Origin: Zingiber officinale
Lineage: Eukaryota; Streptophyta; Magnoliopsida; Zingiberales; Zingiberaceae
NCBI RefSeq assembly: GCF_018446385.1
Contig: NC_056001.1
Location: 10,968,672-11,032,671 of the forward strand
Direction of reading: 5' to 3'
DNA: 64,000 nt
This document shows, piece by piece, positions 12,214 to 24,400 of this stretch (position 1 is the stretch's first letter; each line of letters opens with the position of its first letter). Made by a program: the position numbers and the translations under genes. Under the pieces are notes generated by a model. That model was not told where the DNA came from. It did not search any database and saw only the letters and a list, made by a program, of their open reading frames with translations.

Positions 12214-13857
12214 ATGGCTTCTGCAATGGCATTGAAATCATTTTATGTTGCTTCGGTTCTTTTATGCTTGTGTAAATCCAGTTTCGAGCAAGCAATCTTT
12301 AACCCGTTGGATTATGAGGCAGAGGGAGATGGCAAAACCGATGATAGTCAGGTAAATGAATGAATGAATGAATGAATTAGTATCCATTTTGTTATTCAAA
12401 TTACTTTTAGATGTTTCATTAGTTTTATTTTTCAAAATCAAAACAAATCAAATCAAATTAAATTGGCCAATTCTTGTCTGATAGAATTAATTAGTAAAAG
12501 AATTTTCCATACAGGCGTTAGTGGACGCATGGGACTCGGCATGCGAGCACCATGCGCCGGCGATCTTCCTCATCCCGGCGCACACCACCTTCTTGTCCGG
12601 CCCGGCATCCTTCGAAGGCCCCTGCCGCGTCACTCCCAGAGTCCACATCGTCGGCACGTTGAAGGCCGTCGAATCCATCAGCGCCTTCCACTACCCCGCC
12701 TGGATCGAGTTCAAGCACCTCGACGACCTCCACATCACCGGCGGCGGCACCCTCGATGGCCAGGGAGCTCGCTCTTGGCCCCACGCCTGCTCGAGCTGCA
12801 AAAAGCTCCCCATGGTACTCAAACTAACTCACTGATATATATATAATCCCAATCGTCGTCTCATTTTCTCAAATTTCATGTCTGCGTATGTAGTCGTTGA
12901 GGTTGCTGAAGGTGAGCACTATGACCCTGGCCAACTTGACGTTCCTCAACAGCAAGGGGTTTCATATCAGCGTCCAGCAGAGCTCCTTCATCAACATAAC
13001 ACACCTCAACATAACAGCCCCCGGCGACAGCCCCAACACCGACGGCATCCACATAAGCGGAACCACCGACATCAAGATCGCCGACCTCCACATTGGCACA
13101 GGCGACGACTGCATATCAATAGGGCAAGGCGCCACCAACGTCAACATAGCGAACGTCAGATGCGGCCCTGGCCATGGAATTAGGTGACTAATTAATATAA
13201 TCCTTCCTGATCTGATGATCGATCGATCATCCACCGTACCATTGCTACAATATTAATCTTAATGTCGACCGCAGCATTGGAAGTCTTGGGAAGTATCAGG
13301 ACGAGGCGAACGTTTTCGGTGTGCACGTGAGGAACTGCTCGCTTTCGGAAACCACCAACGGAGTCAGGATCAAGACTTGGCCTGGTTCCCCACCGAGCCA
13401 AGCGTCCAACTTCACATTCCAGGATATCGTCATGGACAACGTCTCCAACCCCATCTTCATCGATCAACAATACTGTCCAGATTCTAAATGCACTGGAGCA
13501 GTAAGACCTAAACCAAAATTAGTCGACAAAGTCTAATTTGTGCAAACTAACTAACTTGTCCTTCGATTGACGTTTTACCTTTCTGCGCGATATGTATATA
13601 TGTTCTTGCAGCCATCTCAGGTGAAGATCCGTAACGTACAGTTCAAAAGAATAAGAGGGACTTCAAATGGACCTATGGCAGTGAAGCTACTTTGCAGCCC
13701 GAGCGTGCCTTGTGAGAACGTCTTTCTGGAGGAGATCAGCCTGACGATGGCAAACAATGCCAAGTCTAGTACGACCTTGTCGTCTTGCTCCAATGTAAAG
13801 GGTTCTGCAGCGGGGACTCAGAAGCCTGATCCCTGTGTCAAAAAGGTCAACCGTTGA
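12214..13857 (+). CDS. Polygalacturonase (GH28), five exons, 399 aa
   Basis: Predicted to hydrolyse alpha-1,4-galacturonan links in pectin in the cell wall. Exons: 12214-12351, 12515-12814, 12894-13183, 13275-13500, 13612-13857. All introns are GT-AG, short (about 80-165 bases), and phase-consistent. An N-terminal hydrophobic stretch (about residues 8-20) fits a signal peptide. All four GH28 signatures are present: SPNTDGIHI (NTD 194-196), GDDC (216-219, second catalytic Asp pair), CGPGHGISIGSLG (His 240) and RIKTW (274-278). C-terminal cysteines match plant family members, and length is typical. It is closest in feel to the exopolygalacturonase/PG clade, but endo or exo action cannot be told from sequence. 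No truncation is seen. The GC-rich exons contrast with AT-rich introns, as is common in monocots. Confidence 0.93.
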
Positions 13858-14780
13858 AAATTAAGATCTTAATTAATTTATTGTGCTATTTCATGGATGC
13901 ATTCCATTCAGTAAAGTCCATCAAGTTTGCAAGGAATGAATTGCATCGACAGCATTAAGTACTGCCAAATTAAAGACAAAAGTTTTAACTCAAATAGGCC
14001 ATGCAAGCCTAGTCCTTTATTGAAGTAAACTAATTCATCAGCTGATTTGGTCTATTTGCTAGACTCTAAAACCACATTCAAGATTTATTATTCTTAATTT
14101 TTAAACGAGCGAAGAGGCCTTTAAACAAGACAACTCCATTTCACACACCTTGTTCCTTAGTGATTTAGCAAAAAGTGGCCGTATAAATTAACTTGAATCG
14201 ACGTTGTTAACACTAGAGTAGCATAAAGATAAACTTCATGAATTAGTTGATGGTATAGACTAGTGAACTATGCAATTTGATTAACCAAGGATGTAAAAGT
14301 CAAAGTGAAACTACCTGGACCTCGCTAGGTACGTATAATCACAAGATAAAGTGTTTTTGCGAGCACACTAGAAACTTATCTCCTCATCCTTGTTATTCCC
14401 ATTGTAAAGGCGTTGATTTTGTGATTTGGAAAGAAATAAAGATTTCAGAGTCTAAATGAAATGTATCAAGCTAATAAAATGAAGGGTTTGAGGAATGGCC
14501 TTTAATTTCAAATCCGTATGAAGAAGCTCCAGTTCTTCTTCTAGTTGTATTTTTGCATCTTCTTTGCAACTCATTTCCAGTGAATGAATATAATATTGAT
14601 TCATTGCATTTGTCTGATTATTCTTAGGCTCATAGTAGTTTTATTTATCATGCAACTGCTGAAAAATATATTAATTAAAATTCTATGAAATTAAACTTGC
14701 TGCATTCTTTTAGCTCTATTAAATATTTTAACATCTAAAACAGTTTTTTTTCTAAAATGTTGGATTGTATCTGCATACAG
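13858..14780. other. Intergenic DNA (includes polygalacturonase 3' UTR)
   Basis: No gene was recognised. The first 100-200 bases are the presumed 3' UTR, with no single clear AATAAA signal. Confidence 0.4.
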
Positions 14781-14919
14781 GTACCTGCGAGGGGCTCCGA
14801 GAATGCTAGAGAGGCAGTCAAGGACTCAGGCAAGGCGCCTCCAGTTCCACACAGGCAAACCAAGCCTTATGCCCGTTCCCAAGGAAGGAAAATCAACAAG
14901 CATAGAGGAGGGAGAAATA
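14781..14919 (+). other. Exon-like open stretch, unidentified
   Basis: A 139-base open stretch is bounded by a good acceptor (tgcatacag) and a possible donor (gtaagcc at 14920). It encodes [19 protein letters not shown]...[17 protein letters not shown], which is basic then acidic and unlike random AT-rich DNA nearby. I do not recognise the family. It could be a stranded exon of a dead or captured gene. Confidence 0.25.
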
Positions 14920-15244
14920 GTAAGCCATAAAGGGTTTGATTTATGTCCCTTGTTTCTCTTCTATTTTTTTCATTTAAATGATATTATTATGCGTGAAGAT
15001 CTCCTGCCAGTGCCAGTGCGTTATGGCATGTTTATTTCTGTTGTGTTATCATTGGAATCGATCAGATTGAGATAGTAAATAAATAGTCGAGACTAAACTT
15101 ATTTTTTGATGACATTGGGTTTTCTATGGGACTTACATTTCCACTAAAAAGAGCCGCAAAGACTGCAATTTGCATAGTGAGTGTTATCACTATGCATTCC
15201 AATAGATAACGTTCTTTCTAAATCCTAAACGATGATTCCATTTT

Positions 15245-15354
15245 GTACAAAACCTTCAACTCTATCGTTATTGATGGCGGAGGTCGCCCCGGAGCTATCG
15301 TACAAAACCTTCAACTCTATCGTTACTGATGACGGAGGTCGCCCCGGAGCTATC
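15245..15354. repeat. Perfect-phase tandem duplication, 55-base unit x2
   Basis: Two adjacent 55-base copies start at 15245 and 15300 (gtacaaaaccttcaactc...) and differ at two positions. They are GC-richer than their flanks. No function is recognised. Confidence 0.85.
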
Positions 15355-15753
15355 GTACAGCGGACGCTAAGTTGTCACGTAGACAGATCTGTGGAGTGCA
15401 GGCGAAAAGAAGACCATGCAAACTTCGAGCAAGTTGTCAAGAGCAATTTAATATTGCCTTATTGGGAAGACAAAAATAACAAATAAAAATAGACATGTGT
15501 ATCAATAAATCTAATTTCAGCAATAAAAATGTGAATCGAGAGAGTTTTTGATATTTTAAAATCTTGTGTTTATCATATGCCTCTAATTTCTTTTTATCCT
15601 TTAAATTTTCACAAGTGATGTTAATTTACCGCCTTTAATAGTGTTAAATTTCTAAGAGTATATAAAAAAAACGATCGTAGTAAAAAGGGTGGACCGGTCG
15701 CAGAGGGCTGCGGTTCAGATAGATTCGATTCCAGGCCTAGTTGAACCGTAACG

Positions 15754-17662
15754 ATGGAGTCCAAACTACAACTCGTTCTCCATGCGGTGCCCCATCGACC
15801 GCCGGCTATTGCGGCGACGGGATTCCTTTCACTTCTCCTCGTGTTCTGCGCCTCCTCCGGCCGGTTAGGCGGTTACTCAGCTCCCCCACTGCCCTCTTTT
15901 TCCCGTCTCCTAAGTCGGTTCTTTTCCTTCACCTCCGCGGCTTTCACTTCCGCCCTAATCCGACACCGCTGCTGCAGGCTCGGCGCAACACAACGGCCAA
16001 TGGAGGGCGGCGGCGATTGGAAGATCCTGAAGCAGGAGTTCACCTTCCCTGCGGGTGCCGCCCCTTTCAACAGCTGCCACGCTTCCACTATCGTTCAGGT
16101 GGAGAGAGATGGCCCTCTTTCTCTTCTATCTCTCTCTCTGTGCTTCAATTCAACCTTCGATCTACAGGTCGACAAGGACAGCTTCCTGGTGGCCTACTTT
16201 GGTGGATCGTACGAGGGTGCGCCCGATGTGAAGATCTGGCTGCAGAGATACAGTGTCAGTAGTGTTCCGTCTTCTAGTCGTTGAACTCTGCTTCGATTTA
16301 AGCGTTGCGCTTGACTCCGTTTCGATTGCAGGAAGGTTGCTGGGAGCCGCCGTTGATAGCGGACGAGCAACCCCAAGTGCCGATGTGGAATCCTGTCTTG
16401 TTTCAGCTGCCCTCCCGTGAACTATTGCTCTTCTACAAAATTGGGCAGGAAGTCCAAAAGTGAGACCTTTCTCTTCTCTGCTTGCCTTTTTTCTGAGCTC
16501 CTTCAGTTCTTACGCTCATTCATCGGATCACTCGCAGATGGAGCGGCTCCATGAAGCGGTCGGTCGACGGCGGACTAACTTGGTCGAAGCGAGAACAACT
16601 CCCACCGGGGATTATCGGCCCATCCAAGAACAAGGTGAATTCCAACACATATCGCCCACTTGTAATAATGATCCAGAGAGGAGTTAATGGCATAACCAAA
16701 AGAACCACAATCGCAATGCAGCCAATCTTGCTGGAAGATGGTCGCCTTCTCTGTGGATCATCGGTGGAGAGTTGGAATTCTTGGGGAGCATGGATGGAGG
16801 TAATTCTGATGCACCATTATTTTCGCTGTGCGACCTTTACTCATGCTTTACCGTTTTACCATAAACGTTTTTTATTATGATCTGAAAGAACTATTAGAAA
16901 CAACTTTCATTTACTCGATTCCATATTTCATTAGCATTCTAACCATTTTAATATGCACGAGTTAACCTAAACAATCCGAGAAAGAAAGGATTTAAAACTG
17001 ATTTGAGCTCATGGTATTGCAATGTAGGTCACAGAAGATGCTGGTAGATCATGGAAGAAGTATGGGCCTATCTATATCGAAGGAGAGACTCTCAGTGTGA
17101 TTCAACCAGTGCCTTACGAGACTGCCAAAGGCACCCTCCGGCTGCTGCTGAGATCCTTTGAGGGTATTAACATGGTTTGCATGTCGGAGTCTGTCGATGG
17201 AGGGCTGACTTGGAGCCACGCTTATCCTACTGATCTGCCTAATCCGAATTCAGGCATGTTGCTTAGCCTCTTGATCACCAATCGTCGTGTCTTGGCTGAC
17301 CTTACATGGGCTGAACAATGATCTTGATAGGCATTGACGGAGTGAAGCTGAGGGATGGAAGATTTGTTCTAGTATACAACACTGTATCAAGGGGTGTCCT
17401 CAAAGTCACCTCATCGACGGATGATGGTGATTCCTGGGATGAGATTCTGACACTGGAGGAAGATTTGGACATGGAGTTTTCCTATCCAGCAGTCATACAG
17501 GCAATGGACGGCTTAGTACATGTCACATACACCTACAACAGGACACAGATTAAGGTACCATTTAACTCTCTGAATTGCGCCTGATTGCTTTTGCTGATTA
17601 AAACGTGTTTCACTTTGCAGCATATTGTACTCGAACCTGGTGATGTTGTGGGGAGGCCATGA
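15754..17662 (+). CDS. Sialidase-like BNR-repeat protein, eight exons, 408 aa
   Basis: This is a plant member of the sialidase/neuraminidase superfamily (BNR_2 type, six-bladed propeller). Plants lack typical sialic acid, so the substrate is unknown. Exons: 15754-16098, 16168-16254, 16332-16459, 16538-16634, 16722-16799, 17028-17253, 17331-17554, 17621-17662; phases agree throughout. Four Asp-box motifs are visible: SVDGGLTW (195-202), TEDAGRSW (247-254), SVDGGLTW (300-307) and STDDGDSW (349-356). The core blocks [36 protein letters not shown] and FSYPAVIQ are the family's conserved stretches. Residues about 20-35 are hydrophobic (signal anchor or transit region). The intron between exons 6 and 7 starts with GC, not GT. 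The start is the first in-frame ATG; a second Met at residue 83 could start a shorter cytosolic form. Confidence 0.9.
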
Positions 17663-17874
17663 GGGGTCTTAAGTATTTACAGAGTTCCATTGTCAACTGC
17701 GAGTTTACTGATTTTACGCTTTGAAACAGGATTACTGGTTGTGTCTGCTATATCAGCCGATCGCACAATCTTCTGCATGTAAATGTAATTTGCTCCTTTT
17801 TCTTTTCGTGTTTCTTTTAGGTTCAGATTGTAATTTTGAAGGTTGGTAAATTCAATAATTGGAAGCAGTTGTTC

Positions 17875-17880
17875 AATAAA
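17875..17880 (+). terminator. Candidate poly(A) signal of the sialidase-like gene
   Basis: AATAAA lies about 210 bases after the stop codon, a usual distance for a plant 3' UTR. Confidence 0.5.
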
Positions 17881-18452
17881 ACTTAATGTTTTTTCAAGAA
17901 AAATCTTTCAGCATTCATCAGAAAACTTTCCCTATTTTATGCAGTCTGCAATAACGTAACGGCGGATGAATCCCTAGTGCAAATTGTTGAGCGTCCACAA
18001 TTGATGTCTTGTCTAGTTATTCCACAATTATAAATGCTCCAGCAAGAATGCAATTTGTTTTCTCAAATTAACAAGCATGTTTCCGATCACAAAAATGTTC
18101 CGAAGTTCCACTAGAGATCATGAAATTAAATCATACACTTGGAGTCATTGAAGTTACTTGACAGTCTTGGATACTGCTTCTCCACTATATATTCCCAGTT
18201 ACTACAGGGACAATGCAAGTCGACAGTGTTTTAGAGAACTCATGACGCATGTGTAATACCAACATCTGGATACTGCGACATTACAAATACAAGTTTCAGA
18301 AGTACATGTAGAAAAGGGCTCTTTTTGACAAATACCTGTTCGTTACAAAATTGGATGCTCCTGTTACAGGAGCAGGTGAAGAATCACGCTGCTTCATTGC
18401 CCTTTAAAGTCTTTGAATCTACGCCCAATTCGGTGAGACTGAAGACACTCAG

Positions 18453-21400
18453 CTATGGAACCCCAAACAGCTCCTCAGTTACAATGTCATCAGGCTGGGA
18501 ACAGGGCTCACTTAATGTGCTTGTACTATCAGCGTTAAAATTAGCCGGAGCTGATAACATCATTTCAACGCTCTTTAGATGACGAGATCTGTTTGTCAAA
18601 TTACCAGAGACTAGAGTCCTTGTATCCCTGCCTCTCGGCTTTGTCCCAATAAACCCACATGCAAGAGCTTCTAAAGCCTTGGTGGTTGGAGGTCGGCTCC
18701 TGGTGCTTTGCCTTCGAGAAGTAGTGGAAATTTGTTGATCAACAGCAGCTCCAGCAAAGTTTTCCATGGAACCAAAACTATCCTGCTGCTGTCTTGTCTC
18801 TGATGACTCTCTAACTCCCTCCATAGTTAACTCCTGCTCAGTGCCACCTATTTCTGACTTACTAGGCACGCCTGTCTCGTATTCTTGTGAAACATTTGGT
18901 AGTGCATTTAAATCGATCAAACTTCTTGACTGTAGCATTCCATCAAATGAAGCAGCACTACCACGACATTCTTCCCTAGAAGAGCAATTGTCCATCTCAT
19001 CTGGACTGATGTTATTTGAAAAATTGGGATAGACTTCTCCGCAACAAGAATTGGGCACTGCCACCATATCATCATCTAGATCTTGTGAACTCATCTTTAG
19101 CTGAACTCCTTCCTCTATGGCATGGTTTTTTGAAATAGAGTACGATCGGCGACCAGCTCTTTCATACTTGCAAGCAATTAATCTCCTGCGTTTAGCCATA
19201 GGTGCTAAATAAGAATGTTGACCAGACTTAGCCCTGCGGCTGGATTCACTTTTTGAATTTTTTACTGGCAACTTTTCATTAATTTGTTCGACACATTTAT
19301 CACTTGAGACATGTTCATTATGTGGCACTGTTGTGCTCGTAAAGGTAATCTCACTCTCAGAAGGATCAGAGTGAAGAGCCTGTCTGCTGATTCCCTTGCA
19401 CTTTAGCTTAGCCATCTTGTTGTCAGATGAGTTTGGATCAGAATTTCCTTGACCATCCAATGAGCTATCATCTGAATCCTCTGAACTATCGCTTGCTATT
19501 TCTCCTATATTGGCTAAAGGGTCATAGTTATTGGCAGCGTCAACAGGCAGAGTCCTCAGTTCCCTCAGCTTGAAAGGTTCTTCGCCGAGGGTTAAACTTG
19601 TGTCCACAATAGTGAACTTCATATATTCAGAATTAGATGTTGGTACCTTAGGACAGAGATAGGAATGGTTTTTGTGATCAAGATGGCCATTACAGTCAGA
19701 TTTGGTATTAATGGAACAGTCAATTTCATCCTGAGTTATGCTTGTACCTGTGCCTCCTTCAGTCTCCAATTCAAGTAGTCTGGGGTCTGAAGCCACCTTA
19801 TTTAGGACATCAGCAACAGAATCAAAGTAGTGATTTCCTTTCACAAGCCTTTTTCTTGAGAATTTCTTGATGCCAGGGATAAGAAACACCAAGGAATGCT
19901 TTGCTGTAAGAATATCTTTGGGCTGTTCTGAGTGCCAACCCCTGGCTAGCAGACGAGGCCAAACTGCTTCCCAGAAAATATCATTTGACTTTGCCTTGCT
20001 TAACCTGAAATCACCTGTCAGAAACTTGATGATGTCTCCAGAAGAAAGAGAAGAACATGCTTTGCCAACAGGTATCTCAGGGCGAACAGATAATATCTGA
20101 TTTGATCTAACTGAATCCAAAATGATGCCAGTGAGATCATGCTTTCCCGTACCAATTCCGATGGTTTCAACCAAAACTTGCATACCAACTGTTGTCTTCA
20201 AAGTGCAGACAAATTCCTTCAAGGAAATTCTGCCCTCGTTGAATATACTTATGGCCTGGAAAAAATGTGTTGCAATTTTCAGTGGAGAATATCTTCTGCT
20301 GAGTAGGAAACTATAATGAAAATAGAATATGACACTTAATCCTGAATAGTCGATCTTAATTCTGAGGTCTATTAATAAATTGGAAATGTTGAAAGGTAGC
20401 TCCAGAGTGAAGAAACAGAAACAATAGCACAGAAATTGGTATAGCAGTGACAGCCAAACTGAATACATTTACAAAATGTTAATCTGTTTTTTTTTTTAAA
20501 TTTACAAATCTTATGTCACAAATTTGTAGTAATTTGTAGAGTTGTTTCTTCAGTTAAGAATGATTCTTGATCATTTCCCTGTAACAAATTTGTATAAGAG
20601 GAAATAAAGTTTAATAACACACCTATTACTCCGCTTGATAAAGCAATTTGCATATCCCACAAGTCAATAGATAACCTGTGTAGTTTTTTTTCAAGAAATA
20701 GAAGAAACCATTGTTCATTGATTGGACTAGCAAATCAAGTGGTAGTACCACGTATTCATTTTGGCAATATTAAAAATATATGGCATATAATAAATATGAG
20801 AAAACAAATATGATATAAATATTATAATATGGATAAGTTGTTCTTCATGAGGAATACATATTTGATGTGCCACATGATTTAGGACTCCGCTCATATTTCG
20901 CACTCAATGTATTAGCTTTCTAGCCATATTATTTTGATGAGAACCCCAGTTGTCGGGTGTGGCTGTTGGATGTGATGTCTAAATTATTTAGTTGTTTAGT
21001 TTTAGTACCTATGTTAGAGTCGGCATCAGACACGTGGCAGATGCACCACAATTACTATTGATTTATTCCTTTGGCATGGTTGTAGTTTGCTGTGCTCAAT
21101 GAAGATTTAACAATCTCACATTGAGAATTTGAGACACTAAATTAGTATAAATTATTCAACAACACTAGATTGAATATTATGTTAATATTCAATGTTCAGG
21201 TCCCTAACTACATTTGAATTCCATTTTAGTTGAAGAGCAACTTTAGGACCATTGTTGATGGAGTGTTTATTGTGCTCTCTCTCAATCTGTAAAAGTGTAT
21301 AATATCCTCTCTAGATACACAATAACCTCACTCGATTAAAAGTGAGCAAAAGAAAGATGGGCGAGGCATGAAGTCTCAGGTTAGATGAATGATCCTTGAT

Positions 21401-24400
21401 CTCATGGTGAATGTTGAGTTGTAGAGAGACTAAGCAATTTAAGAGGACGACATCTCTCTTTCTCATGTGAGCCATCTAGGACTGAGCTGGATTAAAGGGA
21501 AGGCTAAATCGGATAAGTTTCTTAAAGGGATCTCAATTTGACCAAATTTTTATTTGATTCCATCCATATTCACTTTCAATTTAACAAGATTTCAATGGAT
21601 TCAGATCAATTTTCAACTATTATCGAATGTATCTCCAGTTCTCTGTATCGATATCAACTTGTTTTGCCAATTGTAGACTCTAGCTCAATAAGGATAATGT
21701 AGTTTGACGAGGTTAGATATCTTGCAGATAACATTGTCACTAAGAGGGCAAGACTTTTCTAATTAACTCTAGAAAGTAGACATTGATCTTTTGGCTAGAT
21801 AGAACTACTACAGCAGGCAAGACTTTTGAAGCCCACAATCAGAGGGAAAGAACAAGCAATTAAAGTCTGATGGTATATCTATAGATATGAGCAAGACATA
21901 TCACTTTGATAATATGGAGTCCAGTATATGGGCAAAAAAGGTTATACTAAACATGCTTACATGTCACAAATATGAGGCGATATGAGTTATACAGATCTTG
22001 CACAAGCAATATGAAGCTTAATGTATGTGGCAAAAAGACTAATATGAGCGGTATAGATGTAAATGCAATACAAATTCAAAGTACCTAATATAACCAATGA
22101 TCATGCCTATCATGCATGCACGATAAACATAAAATAGAATTGCTAGAAAAATTAATTTGGAAGTGAATCTTAATTGTCCCAAACTAATTATATGTGTAAG
22201 CATTAGCTGAATAATGATTTAGAGAAATTATGAATAAGCACATGAATTCTGACCATAAATAAATAAATAAGCAAATGAATTTAAATTCACGTTTCCAAGA
22301 TTCAAATACTAGTTCCTTTGAAAGTGTAATTTTCATCATCAACAGCATCAACCTACATCAGTCCCGTCTATTTGTGATCAGCTACATTTGGATTGCCCTT
22401 CTACTGAATTCTGCAAGGCTATATTACTAGTAATATTCAGTCTTAAAATAATATGTAATTACATTTAAATTTTTTCTTTGGTCTCCTGCTATACCTTTGA
22501 TTTTCAACGACTCAACCATAATTTTACATTGAGAAATTTTTAAAAAAAAAACTGTTTATCAATATTTAAGGAAGATGAAGAGCTCAGATCATTACGTTAC
22601 AAAGAGCAAATAAACACGTATATTGGAAACAATTACATACTAAATAAAACTAGTATTATCTTTCATTTATAATATAAATATAGTTTCAACAGGTCAAATT
22701 TTAAGATATTTAACATTTCAGACCTTTTTATTGAAACTTGAGTAAGGTTAGAAAATATTATAACAGTGACAATCTAGTCATATGCATGCAGAATATGAAA
22801 TCATAAAAGTTAATTGTTTTAACCTTATTGGGGCGATTATAGAGTGGCGAATGTATTTTAAGATATTTGAGAGTGGTGGTGGATCAAGTTATTTTCTTGC
22901 AAAATTGTAGGGACAACAAGGACAAACTAATGTCAACTGATATTGTGTATCAACACGAGTTGACGCCAATACAATATTGTTCAATGCTAGGATGAAAACC
23001 AGTATCAAAAGTGAGGTTTAAACCCTCGCTTGATGAACTTGTTGGAGAAACACTGAGTTGCAATGATAAAAAAGTTCTGAACTTGGTATATAGAGGGCCA
23101 TCATCATGACATGGTTGCTTAATTCCATATGAATAATAAGTTGAAACTATAGGTTACTAGAAACTGCCAAAGGGATTTGTTAGATGATGTACATGAGTTT
23201 CCCAATAGTCCAAGATACCTCAGTCATTTATAAGATTGAAACTAAGACATGAAATACTCAGCAACGTATTCTCTCAATTATTGTTACTACAATTTAATAA
23301 CCAATCTATGGTAAAAAGATGGATCTACATTGAAACTTAAATTTCATTACACATGAAGATACTCAAGTGATTCTTCAAGAGAAAAAAGATTGCATCTTCA
23401 AGTTATTGGCAAATGGATTTCAGTTTGATCAGGCCCTTGTGCAAATTCTTGAAAGGAAAAATTGTCAGCTTTAAATGAAACATTCTCCGTTGTCTAGATA
23501 TATGATGTCCAAAGCTCAACTTGTGATTCAGACATGTTTTAAACTTGGCAACAGGAGGGCATAAGAGTTGGAATGAAATCTTATGATAGCTCATCAAAAT
23601 CAACTAGCTGTGAAGAACTTTGGTATACTTTCTGCAAGAAGTCTTATACTAGAGAAATAGACTTTCATTTTCATGAAAAAGGACCTAGTGTTAGACTGAA
23701 TTGAAAAATACACAAGTTGAGAAAGCAAAGATGACCCTCATGAATCCTCCAATCAAGACAGAGACCCAATGGGTAGGATAGTTAATTCTGGAGTGATGAT
23801 GCATGGCTCATAAAACAATCCCTTGATGATTGGAAAACCTACAGTGGTTGTTGGTTAAAGTGATATCCATCATGACTCTCACTGAATGCCTAATATTATG
23901 ACGAACCTTTTTTTCATTCACAATCTTACAAAAAAACTAAATTGCCTTGTGATTTGTCTCTACTAAGTGTGTTCTTCTTCAGGATCAAACTTCTAGGTGG
24001 AAGTTGGCTTGCTAGGTAAAGGCACAACCCCTACTGGCTACTACCTTGTGAAGTCTAACAGCTCCAAGAATATATGGTTGGTTCATGCTTGTTCTTCACC
24101 TAATTCCTTTAGATGTCCTCCATCCACAAATAAGATATTGTTTGAGCAATAGACTTGAGCGGTATTCTATGCTCCAGACTATGTTCCCTTGTTTTTTTAG
24201 GAATATTGATGTTATTGTTTTTCCATAGCTTAGTTTGTGTGGATCCCTTTAAGAGAAGGAGACTCCTAAGAATTAAGTATTGATTTTTTGGAATTTTTCA
24301 TGAGCCATCTTGTGTGAAAACCCTTAAGATATTAGGTCTCCGAGAAAAAAACAAATGACATCTCCTTATTGTCACTCAATTATTCCTATAGAAGGCATTC

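Noticed and set aside
12463-13470. Several 70-127 codon frames on both strands over the polygalacturonase exons
   Set aside because: Shadows of GC-rich exons; the GH28 frame explains the DNA.
20256-20468. An extra 71 N-terminal residues in frame with the second SANT exon
   Set aside because: Hydrophobic, intron-like translation; a clear acceptor at 20256-20260 and the family block FNEGRISLKEF place the exon start at 20255.
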